From Rutidosis leptorrhynchoides (taxonomy: Eukaryota > Streptophyta > Magnoliopsida > Asterales > Asteraceae): a stretch of DNA of 64,000 nt. A program made the translations under genes and the position numbers. Within the stretch, counting starts at the first letter, position 1, and every line of letters starts with the position of its first letter. Below the pieces are notes generated by a model. The model was not told the DNA's origin. It saw only the letters and a list, made by a program, of their open reading frames with translations, and ran no database searches. Positions 45,838 to 56,154 of the stretch are shown piece by piece. The DNA is taken from NCBI RefSeq assembly GCF_046630445.1, contig NC_092339.1, positions 74,779,501-74,843,500 of the forward strand, given 5' to 3'.

Positions 45838-48713
45838 TGTAACGACCCGGATTTTTCCGATCGTTTTACACTTATAAGATTAATATTTACATAAATTAAA
45901 ACTTACCAACATGATAAGCAATCTAAATTGTTGAGATTTATGATTTTGAAAAGAGTTTTACATAACGTTTAACCGTCTAGTTTGACCGATGATATCACGA
46001 ACTATACAATATATGTTAATTATACGTTTGTGTATATATATGTATATATACATATTTAACATGATTTAAGGACGTTTAAATATCTCATTTTGTATTAATA
46101 ACAATAAGTTATAAGTATATTTTGAAACTACTAACTTAAGCTTTCAAAACGATAACTATACGTAACGTTATTTGACATAAATACTTACGACCTATAATGT
46201 TTATACATATATCGTATATATAATGTATTTAATCACTTTTAAAGACTTAAATACATAAAACAATATAAGTATATTCACAAAAGATAGCTATATTTGAATC
46301 CTCATTCCATTTTTCACAAGATTTCTATACGTATATCTAGAGTATATGTACTCGTATCATACCTAGCTTCTATACGTATTTACTATTGGTATATACACAT
46401 CAAATCACCACCAACCAGCCCTTGTTCATGCCTTATGTATAAGGTAACTACTTTTGTTATTTAGTATGACAATTTCACATGATTAAAAGATCTTTTCACA
46501 AAATTACAAATTTATACACCTTTTACACCACCATAAATACATGCATCCATTTTTAATTTTTGGAACATCATTTCTCTAGCTAAACACACACACTTACTAG
46601 CCTCATGTCTCTCTAAGAACTCCAGCAAAAATCCTCTCAAGAATCACCTTAAACACCACCATAAAAAGATCAACAAAAACACTACAAAAATACAACTTTC
46701 AATTCAAGTTTATGTCTTAAGTTGCTTCCAATCTTTCATCCAATTTCATCACTCTTTTGGTTCTAGGTTTTTACTCCTCTTTTACAGAAATCTTGTCCAA
46801 GTAACTTGAGGTAGTAACTTTGTTCATAACCTTATTCGATTCATATATATATAGCTATCTTATTGTATGGTATACAATTTTAACAACAAAAACATAGTTT
46901 GAATGATTTCAAACTTGTTTGCAAACTAAATAGATCCTTCTAACTTAACTTTTAAAATACTTCAAGACCTGTAATATAACTTAAATATATGCTAATTTAA
47001 CAAGGTATAACTTGGTTTTTCAAAGAATACCTTAAAAAAACTGTTTTTATGACGTCGGAGTGCAACCGGGGGCTGTTTTGGGTTGGATAATTAAAAACCA
47101 TCTTGAACTTTGAATTGGAGGTTTATATTCTGGAAAAATGATATTTCTTATAAATATGTTAACACATAAAAATTTCATGATTTAATTCATAGTATAAGTA
47201 TTTTTAGAAAAATGGTCATTAAATGATGTTTTTGTAACAAAAATGATTAACTTCATAAGTTTCACCAAAATTTGACCTATGACCTATGATTTCGAATACA
47301 AACTAAGGTATTTACAGTTCATATTCTTAAAGAGGGACTCGATCCAAGGAAGTGGAAAGTTGAATCAACGAAAACGGAGTTGTAACGAAGAAATTATGAC
47401 CAAAACAAAATCGGATATCCAAGACTAGTTTAGCCACGAAAATAATTGGAGAAAATTAAATAAATCACATCTTCCTAAAGTAACATGATATTTTATACAT
47501 ATGTACTCATAATTTAATTTTATATGGTTCAGGATCACCCGTAAACAATACGAGAAGATTAATCATAAGATCCCATGATTGTACGCAACACGTCATTTGA
47601 CAACACCGGTACTTTATGTACGCAACACGTCATTTGACAACACCGGTACCATGGGTCAAGATTAATCTCGACCAATACATATACGATGGGGGTTTTATTT
47701 ATTTCATTGGGGGTTTATTAAACAACTAAATATGAACCATTAAAATTGAATTACTAACATCGGACTGCTAACTACGGACTAAGGAATTATTAAAAGTATT
47801 AAAAGTATTATAAGTATATATATGTGACGATTGTTTAAAAAGAAAAGGTATTGATATATTATATATGGATAGGTTCGTGATATCAATCGGAGACCAAGTC
47901 GAAATTACATATCTTCAAGACAAAAGTGAGTATATAGTCCCACTTTTAAACTCTAAATATTTCGGGATGAGAATACATGTATTTTATGTTTTACGTTATG
48001 GACACAAGTAACTGAAAAATATATTCTACGTTGAGTTGTACCACTGGCATACTTCCCTGTAGCTTGGTAACTAATATTTACAGCGGTATTGTAAACGCGA
48101 ATCCTGTTGATAGATCTATCGGGCCTGACAACCCCAACCGGACTGGACGACCAGTATTCAACGGTTGCACAGTACTTCGTTTCGTGACTACACCTTGGTA
48201 CGGTGTAGTAAGATTTCATAATAAAGGGAATATGCGACGTGATTAAATGTTAAGTATGGTTACCAAGTGCTCAACCACTTAGAATATTTTTATTAAAATG
48301 TTTATATATGAAATCTTGTGTTCCATTGTTATAACGCTGCTAGCATCAAACCTATATATCTCACCAACTTTATGTTGACGTTTTAAAGCATGTTATTCTC
48401 AGGTATGAATTAAGTCTTCCGCTATGCATTAGCTCATGTTAAGGATACTACTTGGGACCTTTTAAGCCATGATACAAAGACGTTGCATTCGAGTCATTGG
48501 AGTTCAATAGAGAATTTAAATAAGTAAATGACAGATTAGGTCATTTGGATATTATGAAATGTTAGACGAAAATGTCAAATATTGATGTAATGATAGTTTG
48601 CCTTTTAAGAATAAATGCAACGTTTGTAAAATGTATCATATAGAGGTCAAGTACCTCGCAATGTTATCATATGTTATTGTATTCGTCCCTATGGATTGGG
48701 TCGGGTCGTCTCA
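45838..48713 (+). mobile_element. LARD-B 3' LTR
   Basis: 2876 bp. It is 9 bp longer than the 5' LTR because of an extra aaaagtatt copy near 47800, otherwise nearly identical. Confidence 0.95.
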
Positions 48714-48755
48714 TTTTCTGATATAGTTTCCAACTATATTAATATAAATTGGTTT
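48714..48755 (-). mobile_element. LARD-A2 right LTR, stub after LARD-B
   Basis: Begins with the TSD ttttc and continues as 11718-11757 does on the left, then abruptly changes at about 48755. The remaining 2.1 kb of the LTR is absent, indicating a deletion or an illegitimate recombination joint. Confidence 0.8.
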
Positions 48756-49265
48756 CTCTCCCCACGAATACTCAAGTGAATCCCAACAACAATCAAACAC
48801 AGAATGGGCATGTAAATGCTATAACTACTAGAAGTGGTTTAACTATTAACCCGTACACCCCTAAGTCCCCGGAAGTTCCTTTGTCTCCTTCTGTTTTGTA
48901 GGTACCCGTTAATGTAGATGAGCATGTTGAAAAAGAACAAGAGAAAGATGATCCACCAGAGATAATATCGAAGAAAAGTGAAGAACCACCAGTAAAGGTG
49001 TACAAGGCACCTATTCCATACCCAAAAGCATTGAAGAAAGACAGACTCGGGAGCCAATATCAAAAATTTGCGGATATGATCAAGCAAATCAGCATTAACA
49101 TGCCACTCGCGGAGGTTCTTAAGGGTATGCCCCATTACGGGAAGTTTTTGAAAGATCTCATATCCTCGAAGGGTAAATACCACGAAGTTTCTGCCACATT
49201 CCTCCATGAGGAGTGTTCGGCCATCTTGAAAAAGCAAAATGTACCTCTAAAAATGGGAGATCCGG
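48756..49265 (+). pseudogene. Athila/Tat-type gag-protease linker fragment
   Basis: The frame shows the 'AITTRSGLTI' signature, an acidic linker containing a TAG at 48898-48900, and then (48998 onward) 'YKAPIPYPKALKKDRL', 'MPLAEVLKGMPHYGKFLKDL' and 'ATFLHEECSAIL'. This is the segment just upstream of the retropepsin in Athila-like elements. It is related to but clearly different from the 17.8-kb element (compare 23728-24140). It is cut on the left by the LARD-A2 joint and on the right by the LTR at 49266, so only about 170 codons remain. Confidence 0.82.
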
Positions 49266-49325
49266 TGTAACAACCCAAACCAATAACCAACCGAACGCGC
49301 GAAATAATTTTTTTTTTTATAAGTC

Positions 49326-49370
49326 AGAAGGGTGCGCCACGCGCACCACCTTAGGGTGCGCGGCGCGCAC
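49326..49370. repeat. G/C-rich palindromic motifs (left end of LTR)
   Basis: Two blocks, gtgcgccacgcgcac and gtgcgcggcgcgcac, in otherwise AT-rich sequence. Similar blocks recur near the other end of the LTR (51178-51212). Confidence 0.75.
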
Positions 49371-50040
49371 AGGCCAGATTCAGTTCTGTCCGGTTTTGTC
49401 AATTTTCAATTAAAGATCTCCCACATCCCGACATATTTAGAAGAAACGCTTTTCACAACATATTCTTATATGTAAAACTAACACGATTCAATCATTAAAC
49501 GAGTTTTACAAAACAGGGCCCACATCGGCCGTTTTACGAGTTTCTTACAAAATATGAATTTTGACCACATTAGTTTAAATTCCAAACGACAACATGAGCA
49601 TGGTGTTTGGGGGTTAAACTACCCAATTCTCAGTCAAACTCTAAAAGCTATCTCCCCAAAAAGCGTCCCCTATCAAACAAAGCGGGATCTCTAATCCAAA
49701 CGAACGCCCTTACCCTTGTCTCCACCGGAGCCTATAAAAATATAAACAACGAGAGGGTAAGCAAAGCTTAGTGAGTGCAACAATTATACATACACATATA
49801 TAACCCACCTATTTGCATTCGCACCCACCAAATACCTCATAAGAAAATATAACTCAAATAGCATGCCATCTTACTCATAATGCTAGCAACTCGTACACTA
49901 TCACAACATCACATTAGCATATACTCAACATAATATATATATAGCGTGCTAAACAATATCCAACAACATAATATGGTTAACCATAACGCTATGGTGCTAC
50001 CGGCTCGTGGTTCACACCATACGGATTTGAGTCTCACTCT

Positions 50041-50235
50041 TTTATAGTGCTACCGGCTCGTGGTTCACACTTTGTTTATAGTGCTACCGGCTCGTGGTTC
50101 ACACTTGTTTATAGTGCTACCGGCTCGTGGTTCACACTTGTTTATAGTGCTACCGGCTCGTGGTTCACACTTGTTTATAGTGCTACCGGCTCGTGGTTCA
50201 CACTTGTTTATAGTGCTACCGGCTCGTGGTTCACA
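50041..50235. repeat. 33-bp tandem array (six copies plus two outliers)
   Basis: Six copies of a unit containing gtgctaccggctcgtggttc start at 50047, 50081, 50114, 50147, 50180 and 50213, with spacings of 34, 33, 33, 33 and 33. Diverged outlying copies lie at 49994 and about 50256. Because 33 is a multiple of three and the unit lacks stops in two plus-strand frames, it produces spurious repetitive open frames. Confidence 0.92.
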
Positions 50236-51177
50236 TCATGATACATCACATACATGCTATGGTACTACCGGCTCGTGGTTCATACCATAACATTCACAAA
50301 TAAATATGCCATATACATATACGCATAATTATTCCACTCACCTTGGTGCCTTGAGCAATGAAATACCAAAATCCGCAATCGCCAATGGAAAGTACCTATT
50401 TCATTAATCACACAACAACAATACAATTAGGGAAGATTTACAAACCAACCCAATTTTACACTTAGTGCAAATTTCGACCCATTAGCACTTACTTCCAAAT
50501 TGACTAAGTCAATCTCGCCCAAAACACCCATAATCATAATCAACTAGTGATTATGTCCTAATACCCCATTTTACTCAATGTATCATCATCAAAACACATT
50601 ACTTGTATCAATTGGCACAAAACCCATTTTTGACCTAATCTCAAGTCAAAACACCAATTTGGCAAGCCTACACCTTTAATCACTTATAACCTAAGTTAAC
50701 TAGTGATATTACACCCGAACATGATTATCAACTAATCAATTTCATTAACCAAACCTTAAACCTACCAACAATGGTCATCAACACCATTTACTAGCTTATT
50801 TACCCATTTATCAACTAGTGGGTTTTACTCAAGAACACACAATTCAAAACCCCAATTATGAACGCTAATCAAACTATGAAAACTCGGAGTTAGAGCTTAC
50901 CAATACTACCACAACGTAGCTAGGAGCGAGATGAACAACTTTAACACTCGAGCTTTTGATCGATTCGAGCTCCTTCTTCCCCAAATCTTGGAAATATCTC
51001 TCTAGAAACCTCTCTCTCTCTAAGAATGAATGAGAGTGTTTGTGTGGATGTGAATATGATCCAAAATTGACTCCCAAGTCTGATAATAAGGCTACAAATC
51101 CGTCCCCAAGTGATAAGACTAAAATGCCCCTCATTTAACTCAAATTAGAAAAAGCAGAAATCTGTCACCAGGCCCCA

Positions 51178-51212
51178 TGCGCGGCGCGCTCCCATAACTG
51201 TGCGCGGCGCGC
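51178..51212. repeat. G/C-rich palindromic motifs (right end of LTR)
   Basis: tgcgcggcgcgc and tgcgcggcgcgca, two palindromic blocks about 15 bp apart, mirror those at 49326-49370. Confidence 0.75.
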
Positions 51213-51314
51213 ATGCTTGTCTGTACAGTTTTTGAGCTTTACTCTTACAGTACGCTTCACACACTTTATGTACACCCTAAAATACTCCTGTACAATAAAT
51301 AATCGGGTCTTATA

Positions 51315-51327
51315 ACTCTCCCCCACT
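51315..51327 (-). promoter_or_regulatory. PPT of the TR-GAG-like element (minus strand)
   Basis: The minus strand reads agtgggggagagt, a purine-rich tract bordering the LTR in the position expected for plus-strand priming. Confidence 0.5.
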
Positions 51328-52128
51328 TAGATTGGATCACGTCCTCGTGATCCGCACCAAATACTAGAAGTTAAGCACTTCTACCTTGAACATTCCTGCC
51401 CCCAATGCGGAGTTACACCAGTAGTAATCACCCATCCGGGTTCTCTTTTCGTACACTAACGCATCATATTACAACAACCGTGCTTCACATCTCCATTCGA
51501 CTAGAGTTCCCACCGACTCCCTCGGAAGTACACCGTGAAAACCCCATAATATTTTTCCAATGGCCCTATCATTCCATCAATTTCGACGATATCGGGTAAT
51601 CAACCCATGAGACAAAGCAACCGCAACCGTTTGCTCCAACACCAAGTATCTAAACTCGTACCAAACACTTCACAACCGTCCTAAAAGTAGAACATTTCAC
51701 AGGAATCATCTTTGTCACGACTTTCAATTGTGGACTACTCGGGAATCATCCCAACATTTTCCGAAAATATCACGTATCTCTCATTCGGGAACTTGGTCAT
51801 TGTGACTCACGTCGCCAACTACCTTCACAATTCATTCCAAATTCCAACTTGGGACTTTTTCTAAGATCACAAAAATCTCCGTTTCCTAAATAAGTGACAA
51901 CCATTCGCTTATTACGTCTATTAGATAGGGATTTTTCCGCATTCTCCGGTACTTAACTCCCCCATTTAGGGTTTTAACCCCATTCTTTCACCGTCAAGAT
52001 GATAACACCTTGCGGAATTTCGACATTCCACAACGCACATTACATTATCCGGCGTTGGTCATACCCATAGTCCTTCCAAGCACTCACTATAAGATATTCG
52101 AACCTTGATCTTTCAAATTAGTTAAGTG
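51328..52128 (-). other. Non-coding interior of the TR-GAG-like element
   Basis: About 800 bp between the zinc-knuckle ORF and the PPT with no recognisable protease, RT or integrase on either strand. This is why the element is called non-autonomous. Confidence 0.5.
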
Positions 52129-52941
52129 TTAACGCCCGATAAACACCACAACAACCACAGTTGTATCTTCGAGTTTCTCACCGGTACCCAAAATTAAAGT
52201 AATCACACCATCAGAGTGGAGCATCTCACTAGCAGGTATAAGGAAGCACGCGAAATCTCCTAACTTACAAATCTGTCTATCAACCAATTTGGGACATCCT
52301 GACCTCCGGTGCCCTTCCTTTCGACAGTAAAAACATACTGTCTTGCCCGATGGACACTCGCGAGACTTATGTCCCTCTTGTCCACAATTATAGCATTTAG
52401 ACATACTGGAGCCCGACACTCCCTTCCTCTTGCTACCCGCACTCTCCATTTCACCTTTACCTTGATTACTAAATGACTCGGGACACTCCGACTTGCGGTG
52501 TCCCTCTTTCCGACACTTAAAACATGTGTCGTTATTTGAAGGCGCATTTGTGCAATCACGCGACAAATGACCCCGTTGTGCACAATTATAGCACGAAGGT
52601 ACGTAACCTCTCTTACTCTTCTTTTTCACGTTTCCGACGCCTTCATGCGCACTTCTCGTCCTCTTACTAGGAGCCCTTGACTCTAACCTTGCAAGTACTT
52701 CCTCATCACTACTACCTCGAGGTTCGTAAAACCTCTTCTCAAACTCTTCCCTTACGATCTTAGTCACTTGGTCTCGGACCAATTCGGTTATTCGCCCTTC
52801 GATTAACTCATTGACTACTTGCCTAACTTCATTGGCCAAACCCGAGACATAATGTCCGAATACGGCCTCAACCCTCACCGTTAACTCATCCTTCCTTTCA
52901 TGAGTAGGCGCGTCCGTTCCGATCCCATCTTCCGTCTTCAT
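52129..52941 (-). CDS. Gag-like protein with four CCHC zinc knuckles
   Basis: The open frame runs from 53064, but the most sensible start is the ATG at 52941 ('MKTEDGIGTDAP', residue 42 of the longest frame), giving 270 residues. An amphipathic, charged, probably helical region (about residues 65-112 of the longest frame: 'EVRQVVNELIEGRITELVRD') precedes a basic segment. Four CX2CX4HX4C knuckles follow: CYNCAQRGHLSRDC, CFKCRKEGHRKSEC, CYNCGQEGHKSREC and CFYCRKEGHRRSGC (158-171, 181-194, 224-237, 244-257). They alternate as two similar pairs, suggesting internal duplication. No capsid domain is obvious. The frame is intact although the element lacks pol. Nucleocapsid-like RNA binding is the likely role. 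A captured host CNBP-like gene is less likely, given the adjacent LTR and PPT. Confidence 0.75.
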   Translation of the reverse strand: MKTEDGIGTDAPTHERKDELTVRVEAVFGHYVSGLANEVRQVVNELIEGRITELVRDQVTKIVREEFEKRFYEPRGSSDEEVLARLESRAPSKRTRSAHEGVGNVKKKSKRGYVPSCYNCAQRGHLSRDCTNAPSNNDTCFKCRKEGHRKSECPESFSNQGKGEMESAGSKRKGVSGSSMSKCYNCGQEGHKSRECPSGKTVCFYCRKEGHRRSGCPKLVDRQICKLGDFACFLIPASEMLHSDGVITLILGTGEKLEDTTVVVVVFIGR

Positions 52942-53222
52942 TCTAAAGAATGCACATCGATTAAACAACGGAATGTAAAGGAAACGACATATATCCCACA
53001 CAGCCCCATCTTGCTTGACACTCGTCGTACATCGCTCGTTTGACACGATTTGAACCCGTAACAATGGTAGCTAATCATTGTTACGCGAGCACGTCGCATT
53101 AACTTGCTAGTACAACATCTATCTCACTTGATGATTACAACCACAACACAAAACAATTAGCGCAAGGTTAGTTCACATAAACCTAGACACTAACCACTCC
53201 CGGTCCGACCCGTCTCCTACAA
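52942..53222 (-). other. 5' part of the TR-GAG-like element, cut by LARD-A3
   Basis: The frame is open into this region but is probably untranslated. No PBS or second LTR is recognised before LARD-A3 begins at 53223. The bases tacaa (53218-53222) may be the left TSD of LARD-A3. Confidence 0.4.
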
Positions 53223-55061
53223 TGTGATGACCCGGGAATTTCCGACCAAATTTAAACTTGATCTTCAGCTGAAACCGACACGATAAGCAAAGTCTGTAAT
53301 AATGAAGTCTCAAAAACTTTGAACTGTATTCATGTATACATTTGACCTCTAACTATTCCCGACGATTCACGAATCAATATTATATAATAAATAAATGTAT
53401 ACATTCATCAATTGGAATTAAAAATGTAAGATAACAAAAAAAATAATTAAGTTGTTATAAAAATAAATATATATAAATAGATATATGATATTATTATAAA
53501 TCTATATAGTTATAAGATATAAAGGATTTCTATATTGAAGTATTTATAAGATATATAAATAATAAATATTCAATAGATGTAGTCATATAGTATATAATAT
53601 AAATTGTAATATAAATATATTTAAAAGTAATTACAAGTTTAATTATAAGTTAAATTATAATTTAGTAATATTATTACTTCATTATTATGACTACTAATAT
53701 TAATAACTAATATCAGTATTAGATATATTATAGACATTATGTAGATATGAAATTTGATATGTATAACCTGTTTTATCCTAAATATTATTTGTATTATCAT
53801 TAGATATTATTATTACTTTTATCATTAATAATCATTATATATATCAGTATTAATAATATTATTGTTATCATTATTAATATTATAAATAGTAGTAAAAATT
53901 ATAATTTTAGTTACTACCGTAATTATTATTATTATGAATAACTATCTTTTATTTAAAATTATTTAAAATTATTGATATTTTTATTATTACTTTTATTATA
54001 ATAACTATCATCTTGATATTATTGTTATTAACATCATTATTAACATTATTATCAATAATTATCATTATATTTAATAATGATATTATTATTATTATTTTCG
54101 GAATAAAAAAATATTATTATTATTAATATATATATATATATATTTAAAAATTATAAATATCAACTATATATATATGTAGAATCATAAAGGAATCAAATAC
54201 TGCTTGCATCCCTATATATCCACTTAATTTTTCTAATAAATTATGTAAATGTCGATTTCAGTCCACAGAGTAATCCAAAATCAGTTATCGATCTGTTTCA
54301 CTTTTCAATTTATTTTAATTTTTTTCTGATTAATTCATATTGAGAGGGATTTGTGTACCTACTGTCTGATATTGTTACATGTCCACATCAATTAATCCAT
54401 TTAGATTTCTATAACCCTTGTACACTTACATTCTATCTAACATTCATCTGCAACTCGAATTCTTAAAAACAAAAACCAAGAAAAACAGTCCCGTATCATT
54501 GTTCTTGAAGATTTTAGTCAAAATTTGAATTCGAGCTTTATTTAAAAATCTATAAATGTGGAACTGTTAGGAATCATTTAAGTAAACTATCTGCAAAAGA
54601 TTATCTTCCAATTCTTCTTATTGAATCTGAATTTCGAGGTCAAAGTTTTGATTTTTAAAAGTCAACCGGTCGTTCTTTGATCAAATTAGAGATTGTGTTT
54701 ATGTTTCTGGCTCTATTGAAGGTATAGAAAGTTTTAGGGAACAATTTAGAAACCAATTCATGTAAGAATCTTTGTCTAAAACGTCCAAAAATTTGAAATT
54801 GGTCATGAGAGTCATTGTGTTCTTCGAAGGGCTGTTACAGACTTTAATTATTATTTTTTCTTTATCTGTTTTTAATAAACTCAATTACTCAATCAGCTGT
54901 TTTCGGTTTAATCATAAAGCCTAAATTAAGATTAGTAATTCATTGGTGGACTTGGATTTATCCCTGGTCGAATTCAAGTTTGAGAGGAAGAGATGAAAAG
55001 GGAACAGAAAGATATACGACTTATTTTTATAAAAAGATAGATTAGAACAGATAAACACAAA

Positions 55062-55130
55062 CGGAGCATTGGTTAAGGGTGTTAGCGGGCGAACGAGAGG
55101 TCGGGTGTTCGAGCCCGGGCTATGGCAACA
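55062..55130 (+). other. tRNA-like module in LARD-A3 LTR
   Basis: A-box-like ttggttaaggg (55069-55079) and B-box-like ggtgttcgagccc (55104-55116) are followed by a T-run (55131-55138), 'gaggtagt' (55152-55159) and an ATT tract (55166-55195). Confidence 0.6.
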
Positions 55131-55165
55131 TTTTTTTTAAAGCCTTTACTTTGAGGTAGTAATCT

Positions 55166-55195
55166 TATTATTATTATTATTATTATTATTTTTAT
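55166..55195. repeat. (ATT)n tract
   Basis: Short ATT run after the tRNA-like module, continuing into interrupted AT-rich triplets to about 55900. Confidence 0.85.
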
Positions 55196-56048
55196 TTCAT
55201 TAATATTATTATTATTATAATTATAATTATTAATATTCTGATTATTATTATTTTTATTATTATTGTTGGTATTAAAATTAGTATAAGTGTTATACTCATT
55301 ACCAATACAAGTAGTAATTATTATTATTATGATTATAATTGCAAAAATATATATTATTATTAAGTTAGGTATTATTATAACTATCATGTTACAATTTATT
55401 ATGATTATCATTAAATATTAGTATTATCATCATATTTAAAATTATTATTATAAAAATGATTATCATTATCAATATGGTTATTATTATTATTAGGGTTAAG
55501 TTAATTATTTGTATTACTATAATATTTTAATTACATATTATTATCATTAAAATGAGTATTATCATCATAATTATAATTATTTTTGATTTTTTATTGTGAA
55601 AATAATACAAATTATTATTATTTTTGTAAATATTAGTATTAGTACCTTTTTATAAATAATATAATTGTTAATATTAACATAAGTATTATTATTTGTATTA
55701 TCACGAGTATTATTATGTAAATTACTAAAATCGGTAACATAACTATTATTAACAGAAAAATTAATATTTTACAAATATAATTACTAATATCATTATTATT
55801 AACATTAATAGAATTATTAATATTATTATCTCATTAGTAATATTAAGTGTCATAATTACTACCATTTTTACCACTATTAATATTATTTTGGTTTTATTAT
55901 AAATACAATTATTAAAATACAAATGATATGTATATATATGTGTTAAAAATATTTAATACATATAACATATCGAAAATTAATATCTTATATAACAAAATGA
56001 ATATATGAAACATATATATTATTAATATAAAAAGTATATAACTAATAA

Positions 56049-56154
<106 letters not shown>

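Larger units (their letters stand above)
38906..48713 (+). mobile_element. LARD-B: very young non-autonomous LTR retrotransposon, 9.8 kb, TSD ttttc
   Basis: LTRs are 38906-41772 (2867 bp) and 45838-48713 (2876 bp), both tgtaacgacccgg...gtcgtctca. Five-base duplications ttttc flank it (38901-38905, 48714-48718), and the empty site is visible in the left LARD-A2 LTR at about 11718. By eye the LTRs differ by about four substitutions and one 9-bp slippage, so insertion is recent. The 4.1-kb interior has a PBS, a short coiled-coil ORF, an internal PPT-like tract, a conserved hairpin and a 3' PPT, but no protease, RT or integrase. It must depend on proteins from an autonomous partner. Confidence 0.95.
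49266..51314 (-). mobile_element. 3' LTR of a minus-strand TR-GAG-like element (about 2.05 kb)
   Basis: The left boundary tgtaacaaccc starts exactly where the gag-protease fragment is interrupted. The right boundary ...cgggtcttata is followed by a pyrimidine tract (actctcccccact, the minus-strand PPT). The termini are imperfect inverted repeats (tgtaacaaccc versus tataagacccg), so the ends are TG...TA and not TG...CA. The left target site would be tccgg. It contains a 33-bp tandem array and G/C-rich palindromes. Only one LTR is visible; the 5' LTR to the right has been lost or displaced. Confidence 0.6.

Noticed and set aside
50047..50290. Repetitive 'YSATGSWFTLV'-type proteins, possible CRISPR-like array
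   Set aside because: They come from a 33-bp tandem repeat whose length is a multiple of three. The units are contiguous with no unique spacers, so it is neither a gene nor a CRISPR array.
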